A stretch of DNA of 64,000 nucleotides from Hydractinia symbiolongicarpus (GCF_029227915.1 NC_079884.1:10168001-10232000), one strand, 5' to 3'; counted from the first letter of the stretch, positions 26,139-38,264 are shown. A program made the numbers and translations. Notes: generated by a model not told the origin, from the sequence alone.

Positions 26139-27399
26139 CAGTACCGCCTGAATGTAATGTTACATGTACACGCATTACACAATGTCGCATAACTATGTCA
26201 TGTTTACATTAAAAATATTTTATGTGTCTATTGTTATCACACGTATTTTGCATGTTTCTATTGTTATCTCTAGGTGCGTGTGTTAACAAAAATATATACA
26301 AAAAACTTTTGTTCGAATTTAAGACATGTATGCTATTGTTTAAATGTGTTAACAATCACAAAATTATCAACTATAATATTCAGGAATAATATTAACACTC
26401 TATTTACTGTGCTCAAAAGTTTAGATATTTTTAACAATAAAAAATAAAAAAAGTTTTTTTGCTTTTTATGGCACTTAAAAGTTTTATTTAAAGAAAATAT
26501 TTATAAAAAAAGTTTTTTTAAGATAAATATTTAATAAAAACTTCATTCTTAAGTTTTTAAAATGCGATCTAAAAGAGCTTTTCTATCACCACTTTTCGTT
26601 TTTAAACTTTTTAAAATGCAATCTTAAAAAATATATCACTGTTTTTCGTTCTTAAATGTGATCTAAAAAATCATACTATCGCCGCTTTTTGTTCTATAAT
26701 TTTGAAAATGTGATCTAAAAAAGCTTTTCTATCGCCGTTCTTTGTTCTTGAATTTTTAAAATGCGATCTGACAAAGCTTTTCTATCGCTGTTCTTCGTTC
26801 TTAAGGTTTTAAAATGCGATCTAACGAAGCATTTCTATCACTGTTTCTCGTTTTTAAACTTTTAAAATGCGATACAAAAAAACATATCTATTGCCGCTTT
26901 GTGTTATTAAATTTTGAAAATGCGATCTAAAAAAGCAATTCTATCGCCATTCGACATTCAAATTTTTAAATTTTTATAATTCGTTGCATGTATAGACAAA
27001 GCATATATATAACATTTCTTTCATGTGCAGAACAATAACATTCGCTTACGCGTTTACGAAATCGGAGATACTTTAACAAATAAATTCATGTGTGAATAAA
27101 AGATGTTCATGTGCTGAAACAATCGAGACACGAAGGGTAATAAACTTTTTAAACATTTTTTAGTGTTAATCTCTTAGCAGCTGCAGTAATTATAAAAAAC
27201 AATAAGTCACACGAAAATTTCATGCGATCATTAAATTTTACGTGTGGGACACAAACTCTATTGTTTTTCTACATGCAAAAATAGATCATGTATTTAACAA
27301 TGGATATATAATAAAAATGAAAGTTCAGACGCTACCCTGAAAGCTGATATAAAGGTGATAACTATCGTGCACATGTAACATTACATTCAGATGATACTG
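26139..27399. mobile_element. TA-flanked terminal-inverted-repeat element B (1,261 bp)
   Basis: The left end CAGTACCGCCTGAATGTAAT at 26139 is mirrored by the right end finishing at 27399. The match continues through GTTACATG for about 34 bp with few differences. TA flanks both ends (26137-26138, 27400-27401). The core CTGAATGTAAT and the CAGTA ends are shared with element A. No coding capacity is seen; the middle is a ~53-bp tandem array (26541-26990). Confidence 0.8.
26541..26990. repeat. ~53-bp tandem array inside element B
   Basis: Eight imperfect units anchored on AAAATGCGATCTAAAAAAGC, TTTCTATCGCCG and TTCGTTCTTAAA. Unit starts at about 26562, 26616, 26656, 26708, 26761, 26814, 26867 and 26919 give spacing near 53 bp, with one short unit. 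One further unit lies in element A at about 24125-24170. Confidence 0.8.
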
Positions 27400-27608
27400 T
27401 ACAGTATACCACAAAATTCTTTTTGTGATCCCACACCGGACACTTATTTTTTAAATAATTAATAATTTTGCAGTTAATACTTTTGGAGATTGTTACACTG
27501 GTTGATCGTTTTTCTGTAATATAGGTAGCTAGCGAGCTATATAGCTATAGCTAATTGTTTTGAAAGTATCATGTGACATTTGGAGCGGAGGATAATATAA
27601 ATGTGTAT

Positions 27609-27910
27609 CCAGTCTAGGATAAGGCACATACATGGAAACAGTTTCTGTAAAACGAAACTTTCAAAAAGAAGAAACAGTTTCCAAATTCGGAAACCAGATT
27701 TTATATGCTTTTTTTGTAAAACAGAAATTGTTTCTAACTTTGGAAACTGTGTTTTGTTTGCCTGGTGGTAAAATAGCTTAAGACGTGGTTAGATTTGATT
27801 GGAACTCTAGTAGTGAAAACACACAAAAAAAGTTTCTGAATATGGAAACTGTTTCTCCAACAGGGAAACTGGTTTCCAAATCTATAGCTAGCTACCTTAT
27901 CCTAAACTGG
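27609..27910. mobile_element. MITE-like element with CCAGTYTAGGATAAGG ends
   Basis: CCAGTCTAGGATAAGG at 27609 is inverted as CCTTATCCTAAACTGG ending at 27910. The interior repeats GGAAACAGTTTC and GAAACTGTTTC words in both orientations, so much of the element can fold on itself. No coding capacity is seen. The target duplication is unclear. Confidence 0.6.
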
Positions 27911-28193
27911 TAGCTAATGATTTACTCTGAAGACCCCACTCGTGACAGGTTGAAACAACACCTTAGAGCCTTCATACTTCGCAAAAAAATGTTGCAAAAT
28001 CCTACTTTGCTTTGACCTTTAGCTAAAATCGCTGAAGTGAAAATCTTTACCAGAGTTAAAAACCAAGTCAGCCATATTGATTGTACCATGTAAAAAATAC
28101 ACGAATTGGTAAAACTTTACGCGCAGTGAATGTAAAGTGAGAACGGCGTGCTTTTCCATAATACACCTTTGTGCGCTCCTGCACATCATAAAC

Positions 28194-31100
28194 ATGGATC
28201 AAATTTTGGGTTGTATACATGATTTAAAAAAAGTTGAAAGTTATTATACAGGTACGTTTTAGTGATCAAAAAGGTTGAATTTCTTCAACTTATTCGATTT
28301 ATTTTAAATACCCAGAGTTTTTGCGCCACATGCTTTGGTTTGATTGAGTAGCCATCATATATATGAGGCGAGATTGCAAGATGGTTCACAGGATGCAAAC
28401 CAGTAATTATAGCTAACTATTTAAATGTGTAAATTTGTTCTTTTCTGCTTAGCATTCTTAGAAATTGTATATCTTGGACAATTAAGTTAAATTTAGTGGA
28501 TTGGTTGCTGTGATTGCACAACTTTTATAGCCCTGGTGTTGCTTTTAATGCACTAGGATCTGATTTGCAGACCCTCTTAAATAAGTGTGGTAGTATTCTA
28601 ATCCATCCTGGACTGCGATAAACTCCTTGTAAAAGTAGGATGTTTACCTCCTCTGAGCACAAAATAAGCTGCGATGGAGTGTTTTCCCATATTATCGTAA
28701 AGGTGTATTAAAAAAGTAAACTGTTAAAGGCTCTTTCCATGAAAACAAGTGAGATATTTTTTTGTGCAATATTTTCAAAGACATGCAAAATCCAAGGTGA
28801 TTTGAAAATTGGCAAAGTATCACACTGGAAGTCTAGAGAATTTATTACTGGTGCCCAAATGTTAACACAAATATCCCTGGTGATTGCCGTACCAGCTGCA
28901 CTATCGATTCAATGCTATTTCCCTAGGACATGTAGTAAACAGGTGAGGAAGAGAAGGAGGATGTACAAGCCAGAGGTTGTGTTTTTAAGTCCCACCTAAT
29001 TCCTCATCTTTTCAGCACTAATGTACAGGTTTAATTATACCAATTTATCTCACATATGCACCATTGTTCTTATAATATAGGCTGATAATAAGCTTATTTC
29101 TGAAACCATGCTACGTTGGGCAGGTGCCCAGCTGTAAAGAGCTTAACAAGTGCGGCAAAATTTTTATTGGTGTGTGGGTACTTGAACTCCAGTTGTGCAT
29201 CATTTGGTGATATCTGAGGTAATTTTTAGTAGATATTTATGTAATAATACGCCAGTTCAGTGTCTGTAGGAAAGTGGATGTGTTGTTTTTTCTAAAGAAA
29301 CAGCCACGCTAACATGTCACTTTTGCTGAACTTTTTTTCTTATTCTGTCTTTTGTATGCATTTTCAAATTAATTTAAAAAATTTTTTTTAAAAAAAGTCA
29401 CAGTTAATTTATTTTATTGTTCTCATAAAAACCTTTGTGCAATGATGTAAACTTTATTACACAAAAGTCACGGGTAAATAATTTTTATTATTCCCTTAAG
29501 TATGTGTTTATTGTCCACTGTTATATGAAAAACATATATATTGGTTTTATTTATTCCCGCTTGAATGAAATTAGCAACAAACCATTTTAACGAAAAGAAA
29601 AATGAATTTCACTGTTTTTTTTATTTGGTATCTATAGTGGATTTTTCCATGGCACTAAATACTATCAATAATAATATTGCAAGGAGAACATGCACCCCAC
29701 CCTTGTAATATGTCGCAAAGAAGCAGTATCCTTGCCTCTATATCTGATAGGAAGATAGCATTGGATCAAAAGCGCAGTCTAAAGGGCAATCACTCTGCAA
29801 GCAAGAGGTCATGAATTGAAGTCACACTTAATCCATCATCTTTGTAGCATGTGGAAAGCTAATGTGCAAGTTTACTTATATACCAACATATAACTGTTGT
29901 GTTGTAGGATATCTGAATACAAATTCTGAGGTTGGAGATTTCTTGGAAGATTACAGAAAGACGACAGGAATATTTTTTGCTGTGTCACACAACCGCTCAA
30001 GAGATACTGACAAAAGTGGTCATTTTAAAGGCACAGGTAACTAATAGTATATACTTTAAATTTTTATCACTGCAATGTAAATTTGGAATTAACATTTAGA
30101 CTTCCTGTCTTTAACACTTAAGCAACCTATAATATCTTTATTTTGTACAAGTATATAGTATACACATGGTAACAAAACTTACTATAGCACACATTTTTTT
30201 CATCAGAAGCCAATCAAAACTAGTAAAAGTTTCTTCAATTCTGCAGTCATTTCACTACAAAGATTTTCTTAACGAGTTCCTTAATTTTGACGCAGTCTAT
30301 ATGAGAGATATTCAATCTAAAATATGATTTTGACACAACAAAGAGGTTTTTATATATAGAAACCATGAAATGATGCCGTTTTGCCTGTCCCGTTGCAATT
30401 GTCTTTTTTTTTTTGATTTGTCCAGAAAACTTACTCAATATTCTTCCAATTGATGAAGGATGCGGAAATAAGTTTCTTACCTAAAAAGTTTGCATTTTTA
30501 CAACGAAAGGAACTAAACTTTGGAATCTGACTAGTCTGTTATACTAGTCTTCTTATATAAAAACGGGTGTATTATAACAAATATTCAAAATAAAAGAATT
30601 TCTTTTATTTTGAATATTTGAATATTTATATCTGATACATCTATTTTTAAAAAAAACTCAGATAATTTTGCTTTAGCCTGTAAAGTGTTTACTTTTTTCA
30701 CATATTCAGCCTAAAATTGTTCTTCTTTTGTTCTTATATTTTTAGCACTTGCTTTTGTTTGTTTTACAGTAGGAATAAAGCGATTCAACTAATTGAAGCC
30801 ATTTATAACTCAAAGTTGTAACCTTTCAACTTTTTTGAAAATTTGTTGGAGTGCTTTTGGTCACGAAAGAAAAATAAACCCAGGATTACTTTTGCCATTT
30901 AAAAAAATATATATAATATAAAAATATATATGTATTCTAAAAATTACTAATTTTTTAGGCAATAAAATATAGGTAGCGTCTCAACTGTAGTATAGCTAAT
31001 GTTATAAAAAATTATAGTTTGGAAAAAAGATATTGTTTAAAGGCATATAAGTAAGATTGAAGTTGATGCTGGTATTGTGTCGACAAAAATAGTTCTTATA

Positions 31101-32689
31101 TGATCTCCCTTCTAAGTTTAAATGAAAAGGTGTTTAAAAAACAAATCGAATTAAAAACTGTTACCACTACCTTTTTTGCGACCAAAGATGTTATATAAAA
31201 ATATTTTTAAAGCATATTGCCAATTAGCAGTTGTGATGTCAATAACCATTTCCATAGTTGCTATGTTTTTACTTTACCTCTTCATTTTTGTGCCCTAAGT
31301 GTATCGAATATCCATTTACATATAAAACAGAACCTTAACAGACAGTTGACACAAAAATGTCTCCGTGTATTATTGATTTGAAGTTTGGTTCCATCTTTAG
31401 GTGCACCTGTTTTTGAAGTAAAGAGAAAAGATTGGAGCATTGAATTTTGTGGGATTCCATTCATTTGTGACTCAACTATTGAACGATGTTGTATGTTTGG
31501 TAAAACGTATAAGAATTCGCGAAAAAGCGAGGAGGTACTTATAAGTTGTTTGTTTGGGAGAATGTATATACACGTGTTAGCCTTTGACTACTTTAATAGT
31601 AATAATTCTCGCAATATTAATTTTTGCGTTTTACGCAAATTTGGGCCAAATTCACAAAATTATGTACTCGCAAAATATTCTTCAAGATACCGCAAAATGT
31701 AATTTGTTTTCTTCCCGCGAAATTGTCTGCCTGCGAAACAGTTATAATTTACGCTCTTGTTTTTCTAGGGAGGTGGTGCTGAGGTTAATGAACATTGTTT
31801 CCCCAAAACTGAAAAAAAGTCGAGAGTATGTGGAACGATCAAAAAAGATTGTCCTGCGAAACTAATCGTCAGAAAAGTGAGAATGTTCCCACAAAACACG
31901 ATAGATAAAAATGAATTTGAAAAACTTTCCTATAGATTAAAACGAAAGATTAAGCACGAAAATCTCAAAGCACTGAAAGCTTCCATCATCAATGGCACAG
32001 CAGTTAGCGTGGAGAGGTTTTACATTATCATCCCAACGGAGGAAGCACATGCAGGACATAACCCCGAACACAAAGGAGACCTTCTCGTCCAGCCTTTACA
32101 TAAAAAACTTAAAAATAAAATTTACGACCTGGTCAGCGAAGGACTCGTTAATCCTAAAGATATCAAACCACGATTGAACGACTTTGTAACTAATGTGATT
32201 CAGAAAGATGCAACTATAGAAATTGATCCACATAACTCTTCATATTACCCGAATTTAAACACGATATCCAATCACGTGCGTTTAGCTCTAAAAAGTTATC
32301 GTTATAATGAGCTGGATGAAGTGTCCTTTCAAATCGACGAAATATTAAATAACACTCCGTTGTCTGGGGAGCCTGGTGACGAGATTACAGATTTGCCTCA
32401 ACAACATAAAAAAGACGTTAGTAGAAAACAGGAATATTGTCGCATATTGTTAAAAAAAGCCATCAACATGACCCATGATTGCAAGTCGAACACTACAATG
32501 AAAGAGTGTATTGATCTCTGCTATATAATTCTTCAAAAGCTTCAAAGTGATGCAGAAAGAGCAGTTAGTGTGCAGCCGAATGAGATTAACTCTGATCGCT
32601 CGCCGTACAAAGAACTTCAAATTAAGCGTGAACACTCACCAGACAACTTGACACCTTCTAAAAAGACCAAAATAGCTTATTGCGACTAA
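28194..32689 (+). CDS. Calcium-responsive transcription factor (CaRF/ALS2CR8 domain) family protein
   Basis: Exons 28194-28251, 29908-30036, 31401-31534 and 31769-32689 join in frame to 413 residues. The ATG has A at -3 and G at +4. Features in order: an N-terminal block around GIFFAVSHNR; GIPFICDSTIERCCMFGKTY with basic residues; DCPAKLIVRKVRMFP (about residue 134); ERFYIIIPTEEAHAGHNP; KIYDLVSEGL, RLNDFVTNVI and SSYYPNLNTISNHVRLAL; then an acidic/basic tail ending PSKKTKIAYCD. This order matches the CaRF/ALS2CR8 domain of vertebrate CaRF, a DNA-binding factor at the BDNF promoter. The protein is shorter than the roughly 725-residue human one and lacks its long C-terminal region. Nuclear DNA binding is inferred from the family; the KKTK tail may act in nuclear import. 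Cnidarians may have several paralogues, so orthology is not claimed. Confidence 0.85.
28530..28620 (+). mobile_element. Fragment of tRNA-derived SINE family 1
   Basis: TTTTAATGCACTAGGATCTG, TTTGCAGACCCTCTTA and TCCATCCTGG align in order with the 3' half of the SINE at 50792-51044 (AAATGCACTAGGACC, TTTGCAGGGCTCTTA, GCTATCATGGG). It lies in the first intron of the CaRF-like gene. Confidence 0.45.
28938..29890. repeat. Two related copies of a short dispersed repeat
   Basis: The stretch at about 28965-29050 (AGAGGTTGTGTTTTTAAGTC, then CTAATTCCTCATCTTT) and that at about 29805-29890 (AGAGGTCATGAATTGAAGTC, then TTAATCCATCATCTTT) align over roughly 80 bp in the same orientation. A B-box-like GGTyrTGnnTTnAAGTC suggests a SINE, but this is weak. 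Confidence 0.4.
30579..30619. repeat. Perfect 20-bp palindromic inverted repeat
   Basis: AAATATTCAAAATAAAAGAA, one central T, then its exact reverse complement, in the second intron of the CaRF-like gene. Confidence 0.85.
31510..31740. repeat. TTCGCGAA-type dispersed repeat, copy 6
   Basis: ATTCGCGAAAAAGCG, TTCTCGCAATATT, TTTTGCGTTTTACGCAAA and CCCGCGAAATT words span the CaRF-like intron 31535-31768. The first word lies inside the coding exon 31401-31534, so part of that exon may derive from the repeat. Confidence 0.45.
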
Positions 32690-33017
32690 ATAATTTTTGT
32701 GATATGTATTTAAAAAAAATTCCGTTGTGTAAACTTTTGTTGTAGAAACTTTTGTAGTTCAGTCTAACGAACGAATTTTTTTGTATTCGTTAAGCGTAAA
32801 TTTTCCGGGATGCGGTAATCAGAAAGAGTCGACTCTGCAATTCAGCAATACAAATTCTCACTTATACCAACATGTTCTATGGCATCTAAGGTTAAAAAAA
32901 ATTGTTCTGTGTCGTTCTGTTGTATATATAAGGTGTGTATTTAAAGGACCGGAATAACAAAATTATATTTTAATGTCTTTTACCTGTACGACTGGATTAA
33001 GAAAAGTCTGACAAAAT

Positions 33018-33023
33018 AATAAA
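33018..33023 (+). promoter_or_regulatory. Candidate polyadenylation signal of the CaRF-like gene
   Basis: AATAAA about 330 nt after the stop codon; the first such hexamer found downstream. Confidence 0.35.
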
Positions 33024-34841
33024 ATATGTCAAATTTCTTTATGGTATTACAAGAGATATTAATGCGGGTACATGATGCTTTAAAAATGTGATGATTTTTG
33101 GCTTTTTTACTACTTTTATACTGGATATACAAAACAACCATGAAATCTATTTTATTTCAAGCGGTTACCTATGAATTTTTTTGATAAAATGCCCTGGAGA
33201 CGAGGTTGGATCGGCGTTCAGTGAGCACGAAAATTATTTATCATGCGCGTTTAAGATTTTATCTTTTTTTTAAGAGAAGCAGAATAATTAAAGAAAGCAT
33301 TTAAAGGTCAAACCAGCAGCCATTGTTGTCAAAAGATCGTTTTGAACATGACAAAAAGATAAAAACTGTAGTCGGCTGTTGTTAACCTTGCCAAAATACC
33401 GACAGTGTTTGACATAAATGAAGAACTTATTTTTGCTCCTGACAAATTTTTTTTCTGTAGTGTCCGAGTTGGAATCTTTGTCACCTTCAGACCACCGCGC
33501 AGCCGTTTCTCGAAAAATCGGTAATTTCCCTTGTTTCCGACAATCGCATTTAAACCCGATTTCTGACCACTTGCTACGATGAACTTAAGCACTACTGAAT
33601 GTAGAATTTAATTCACTTTTACATGAGCCTTGATAGATCGTTGATATAAAGTTGAGTGACCATGAGTTATGTATGGCAGTAGATGGCATGTCGACATTTT
33701 TTGCCCTGTCTGCGACGTTAATTTGCGTCCGACGGATTCTAAGAGTTAATATAAGACATAGACCTTGTCATATTAGTAGAAGTGTCGTAACTTTGTTAAA
33801 TATGAGTTTATTTAGTGAAAATCTGATAAACACTAAAAGTTGAGAGTACGTAATTTCGTAACTTGTTTCATAAGATTTTCGTAACACAAACAATAACATT
33901 TTGCCGGAAGAAAAAATTAACTATAATTCATAATTTCCGTAACCACATCACCAGCAGCAGTCTAACCTGATGCGTGTGAACTTCTTAAACGAGCGAAAAT
34001 GTCACGGCGAAGATAATGGTATCTCTGAGACAAACAAGAGTATTATCAACCTCTTCTCCAGGGCATCTTGTATCTTTTCTAACATCGGATGGCGATACGA
34101 TGTTCCCGAGATAAAAAAGAGACAACAGGCGCTGGGAACGAGGTTGGAGGACATTTTTTTTTGACGACGAGTGACTTTCTATTGTTTGAGTTTATTTAGT
34201 TTTGTAAAAAAAATAATGTTGTCGCCTTATTTCTTACATGTTTTTATGTTCTTTTTAAAAAAAATCCGCCCTCCGTCATTTTTTTGTTATCTGCCAAATT
34301 AAATTCCTCCCAGTCCGCAAATTTTTTTCCATTAAGTCTTATTTAAATTTTTCTTGAATTAAAAACAAATTGTCATTTTCAAAGATCTTAAATTCTTTTT
34401 CTCAAACTAAGAAGTATTGGGAACGGAGATTCAATTTCACACATACTGGCAAGTTAGAACAAACCCAATCACAAACCCTCACAAACCGTCAGACATGAAA
34501 TGATAATAGAAATTCATTTAAATTTTTGACAAAGATTTTCACAACTCAAAAAAATTTTTAATTTTGAAATATCTAATCCAATTAGAAGGGAATTTGTCGG
34601 AGTAAATATTCTGCATCTTCTCACTAGTATCGGATAATCGCAGGGTCAAATCAGCATTAATTATTCCCTAATCACTCACATTTGACCCGTGTTAGCAATC
34701 CCCTTCAAATCTGTTTCCGAAGATTGATCAAAATAAAATAAAATGAATCGGTTACCATTATTATAGAAACGGAAAAGGACGTCGGGGTAATAAGTTCATG
34801 TGTAAAGATGCAACATTTCCCACATAGCTTGATTGACACGA

Positions 34842-34848
34842 TATAAAA
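34842..34848 (+). promoter_or_regulatory. Candidate TATA box of the dipeptidase gene
   Basis: TATAAAA 72-78 nt upstream of the proposed ATG at 34920; position and context are plausible, but in AT-rich DNA this is weak evidence. Confidence 0.35.
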
Positions 34849-34919
34849 AAGAAGAATTTCAATAGATGAAACACATCCACTGGTGGATCGCCACGAGCTA
34901 ACATCAAAATTTTGTCAAC

Positions 34920-37900
34920 ATGGAAAGAATTGTTTGTAACTTGTTCCAGTTCCCCTTCCAACGTAAGTTTTTATTCGTTTTTATTTTAGCTTATCCAAGT
35001 GTTTTTTAAGGTATACGCTGAGCAGGAATGTCTTGTATGTTATTCTCACATGTGTTATGATGGAACACTATTCTGTGTTAAGATTGCAATCTCGCCCCAA
35101 GGTTTTTTTCTCTTTTCGTTATCGGAACTCTATCCAAGTATAAAAAAGAGACAAAGAGCCCTGGGAACGAGGTAGAGAAGATTTATGTAGTGAGCCAAAA
35201 GCTGTAAAACATTTATTTGATGAAGTGAATGTCTGTTGTAAGTAGCAACTGTTGTAGCGAATAATAGCTTGGAAACAAAGTTGTGATTCGACTTTTAATC
35301 CATATTTTTAGTCCCAACAAACAGTAATGACAAAGAAACTAAAGAAGTCTATAAAAAGGACACGACAAACACAAGAAAAACACAAACGACATTGAGGAAG
35401 TATGCTTTACTCCTTGGAGCGATTTTACTTATCATACCATCCACTGACGCACATTTCTACTACCCACACCCTCGCCTTATGACGCCGCGACAACGCGCGT
35501 ACAGAGTGTTAGAAAACTACCCCTTAGTTGATGGACACAATGATCTTCCGTGGCAGATACGTACAGCATACAAAAATCAATTGTGCGATGTAAGTACGTC
35601 TTCGTCCCCAGGATCTCTTGGCCCTGGAACAGCCTAATTTTCAGCAACAGTAATGTTATATATTGACCCTTTACTAGAAAACTTACTTTAATAATTAGGC
35701 TTGGTGGGTGTTTACATGGTGTTTTAACACGCTTGTTATTTTTTAGCTGAATTTTTACCAAGAAACATTGGAAAGAGGTCAAGGTCATACGAGCATTCCA
35801 AAATTAAGGCGCGGAAAAGTTGGAGCTCAATTTTGGGCTGCTTTTATGTTATGTGATACGCAAGAAAAAGATGCAATAAGAAATGTATTGGAACAGATGG
35901 ATTTAATTAAAAGAATCACTCGACAGTATTCGAGTACGTTCGATTTTGTTACCACCGCAGATGGTATTGTGAGAGCGCACAGAAGAGGAAAAATAGCTTC
36001 ATTAATAGGTAAAAAATGTCCCTTCGTTTTCTTTTTACTTCTCGTACTTTAGCTAACTTTTTCAAGCATCAATAACACGATGTTATCGGGTAAATGGCCT
36101 TCTGATAATTCGATTGTAATGTATTAACCACGTCACCAAGGCAACCCAAGAACGCAGATTATTAAGAAAGAAATTCAACGTTTGATTGCTTCACGATTTC
36201 TTATGCATAAGAATAATACTTTCGGGTTCAAAGTGGATGATTCTTAAGTTTAGGGAGGTTTTTTTATAGAATTCTCTGTTTTCTTTAAAAAATCTAAAGA
36301 CTCTAAGCTATATTTGAAATTAAAAACCTTGCAAATTTATATATTTACTTTTTCAATTTTTCCTATACCTTCGCTAGGTAACAGTTCAATGTAACAATCT
36401 CACCCTCGCGCTTCTCAATATTGTGTTTATTTCTCTTAGGAGTTGAAGGCGGACATGCGATCGACTCAAGCATGGCAGTTCTACGCTCACTGTACGATCT
36501 TGGTGCACGTTATATGACCATTACTCATTCATGTAACACACCATGGGCTGATAATTGGAAAGCTGACAATACCAACGTAAGCATATATTAAAATCCTTGT
36601 CTCCAGGCCTCTTCTAGACTTCTTACATTGGTACAGAGTCTGACAACCCTGAAGGATAAGGTTGATTTTTGTAAAAGTACTCAAAAGAATCTAAATGTCC
36701 TGGGGACGAAGTTGAGCTTCCCTATTTCCCCCACGTAGTTCGTAGTGTTCGAGACAATCAACTTGACTCGATGTTTACTTTTCAGCCGAACATTACTGAT
36801 CCCGCTAGAAGTGACGGTTTATCACCATTTGGTAAAGAAGTTATTAAAGAGATGAATCGGTTGGGAATGATGATAGACCTAGCTCACGTGTCACATCGAA
36901 CAATGGAGGTTGTCTTGAAAACAACCAGTTCACCAATCATGTTTAGCCATTCGTCTGCATTTAGCGTGTGTAACAACAACAGAAATGTCAGGTACGTCGG
37001 TGCACAAGACTTAAAAAAGTCCTAGGAACGAGGTTTATTCAGGTGCGGTTATAGTAACTGACTGTGTCCTTTAATAGTGACTTTTTACCTTATACAGGGA
37101 TGACATTTTACTCAAAGTCAAACAAAACGGAGGCGTTGTCATGGTGAATTTTTATGTCGGTTATGTCAACTGTGGAGAAAATAAGACAAACGAAACCGGT
37201 ATCGACAACTTGTTGGAGCATATTAACTACATCAAAAATTTCATTGGATCAGAATACGTTGGATTAGGAAGTGATTATGATGGCGTGCCAGAAGTACCAA
37301 TAGGTATGTTTTTATTATTACTTTGGCATTTTATTCCATCAAACGAGCGTTAACAGATTGTTATTGGTAACTACACACCAGAGTTAAGTGCTTTCAAATT
37401 CTATAATTTCTATGTTGTTTCTATGAAAAGTTGACACACCGGTGCGACCGCCAGACAACTTTTTCTTTCTGTGAAAAGGCTAAGTTAATATGTCAATTCA
37501 TTAGCAACCTACGCGTGTGGGTGGACCTGGTTTACTGTGTTACTTTCGCTGCTACAAACTACCCACCACCGTCGAGAACTCGGCCCAACCCAGCGACTGA
37601 TGGAGACGGTCATAATATCAGGAAAAATATAATTGCGCCCTAACCGACTGAGGACGGACTCCCCTCAGGCGGACGATAATAAAATAGAAGGGAACATACC
37701 GCAACTTTTAGTGGGTTCCCACTCTTTCCTTTAAATCAAAATCGTTGAAGATTTGAGATTTTTTACAGTTTTTTTGAAGATGTTGTTGATGCTAAAAATT
37801 TAGGAGGAATAACACAATACAAACATAAGTGAATATTTTTGACACAAAGATATAAATATACTACATCCTAAACCAGTTGGACAACATGATACATTTAAAC

Positions 37901-38264
37901 AAACAAGGGTTGTGTTGAAGTTTTCTTTTGTACGCTTTGCCGATTTTAAAAAATGACGTCATCGTAAATGTCGAAAAGAAAGATAAAGTGAAAATATTCT
38001 TATGTTTATTTAGGCCTTGAAGATGTTTCAAAATTTCCGGAAATTTTGGTGAAGTTAGCTGAACAAGGTTGGACGGACTACGAATTAAGAAATTTAGCGG
38101 GTGGAAATATAATTCGAGTGTTTAAAAAAGTAGAACGAATTTCGCGATGGATGCTGGGTAAACAACCAAGTGAGATGTTGATGCAGCCGAGCCAATTTCT
38201 AAACGTGAATAATACATGCAGGGCTCACTGGTTGGAGAATATCATCCCTGGAAACTTTTTTTAA
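34920..38264 (+). CDS. Zinc-dependent membrane dipeptidase (renal dipeptidase, peptidase family M19)
   Basis: Hydrolyses dipeptides, including cystinyl-bis-glycine from glutathione breakdown in vertebrates, at the cell surface. Exons: 34920-34962, 35312-35589, 35747-36008, 36440-36576, 36786-36991, 37098-37303, 38014-38264. Phases agree and give 460 residues. Catalytic and zinc-binding positions are all present: DGHND (His90, Asp92), GVEGGH (Glu197), DLAHVS (His274), FSHSS (His295), NNNRNV (Arg306) and GSDYDGV (Asp368/Asp370). A basic, Thr-rich N terminus precedes a short hydrophobic segment (about residues 45-57, [13 protein letters not shown]), which could be a signal anchor or an internal signal peptide. 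The C terminus ends [10 protein letters not shown] with no hydrophobic GPI-attachment tail, unlike vertebrate DPEP1. The two-exon N terminus is the least certain part. Confidence 0.92.
37304..38013. other. Last dipeptidase intron, with a GC-richer patch
   Basis: Positions 37435-37680 are clearly less AT-rich than the surroundings and include CTGAGG...CCTCAG arms near 37645-37670. No coding match was recognised; an inserted element is possible. Confidence 0.35.

Larger units (their letters stand above)
32690..34919. other. Intergenic DNA between the CaRF-like and dipeptidase genes
   Basis: No gene supported. It contains a candidate polyadenylation signal at 33018 and two copies of the CCTGGGAACGAGGTTG-type repeat (33191, 34131). 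Short frames near 33329-33592 (-) and 33652-33843 (+) resemble nothing recognised. Confidence 0.5.

Noticed and set aside
28739-28999. 86-codon plus-strand frame in the first intron of the CaRF-like gene
   Set aside because: No domain; the exon junction 28251/29908 already joins in phase, and part of the frame overlaps a dispersed repeat.
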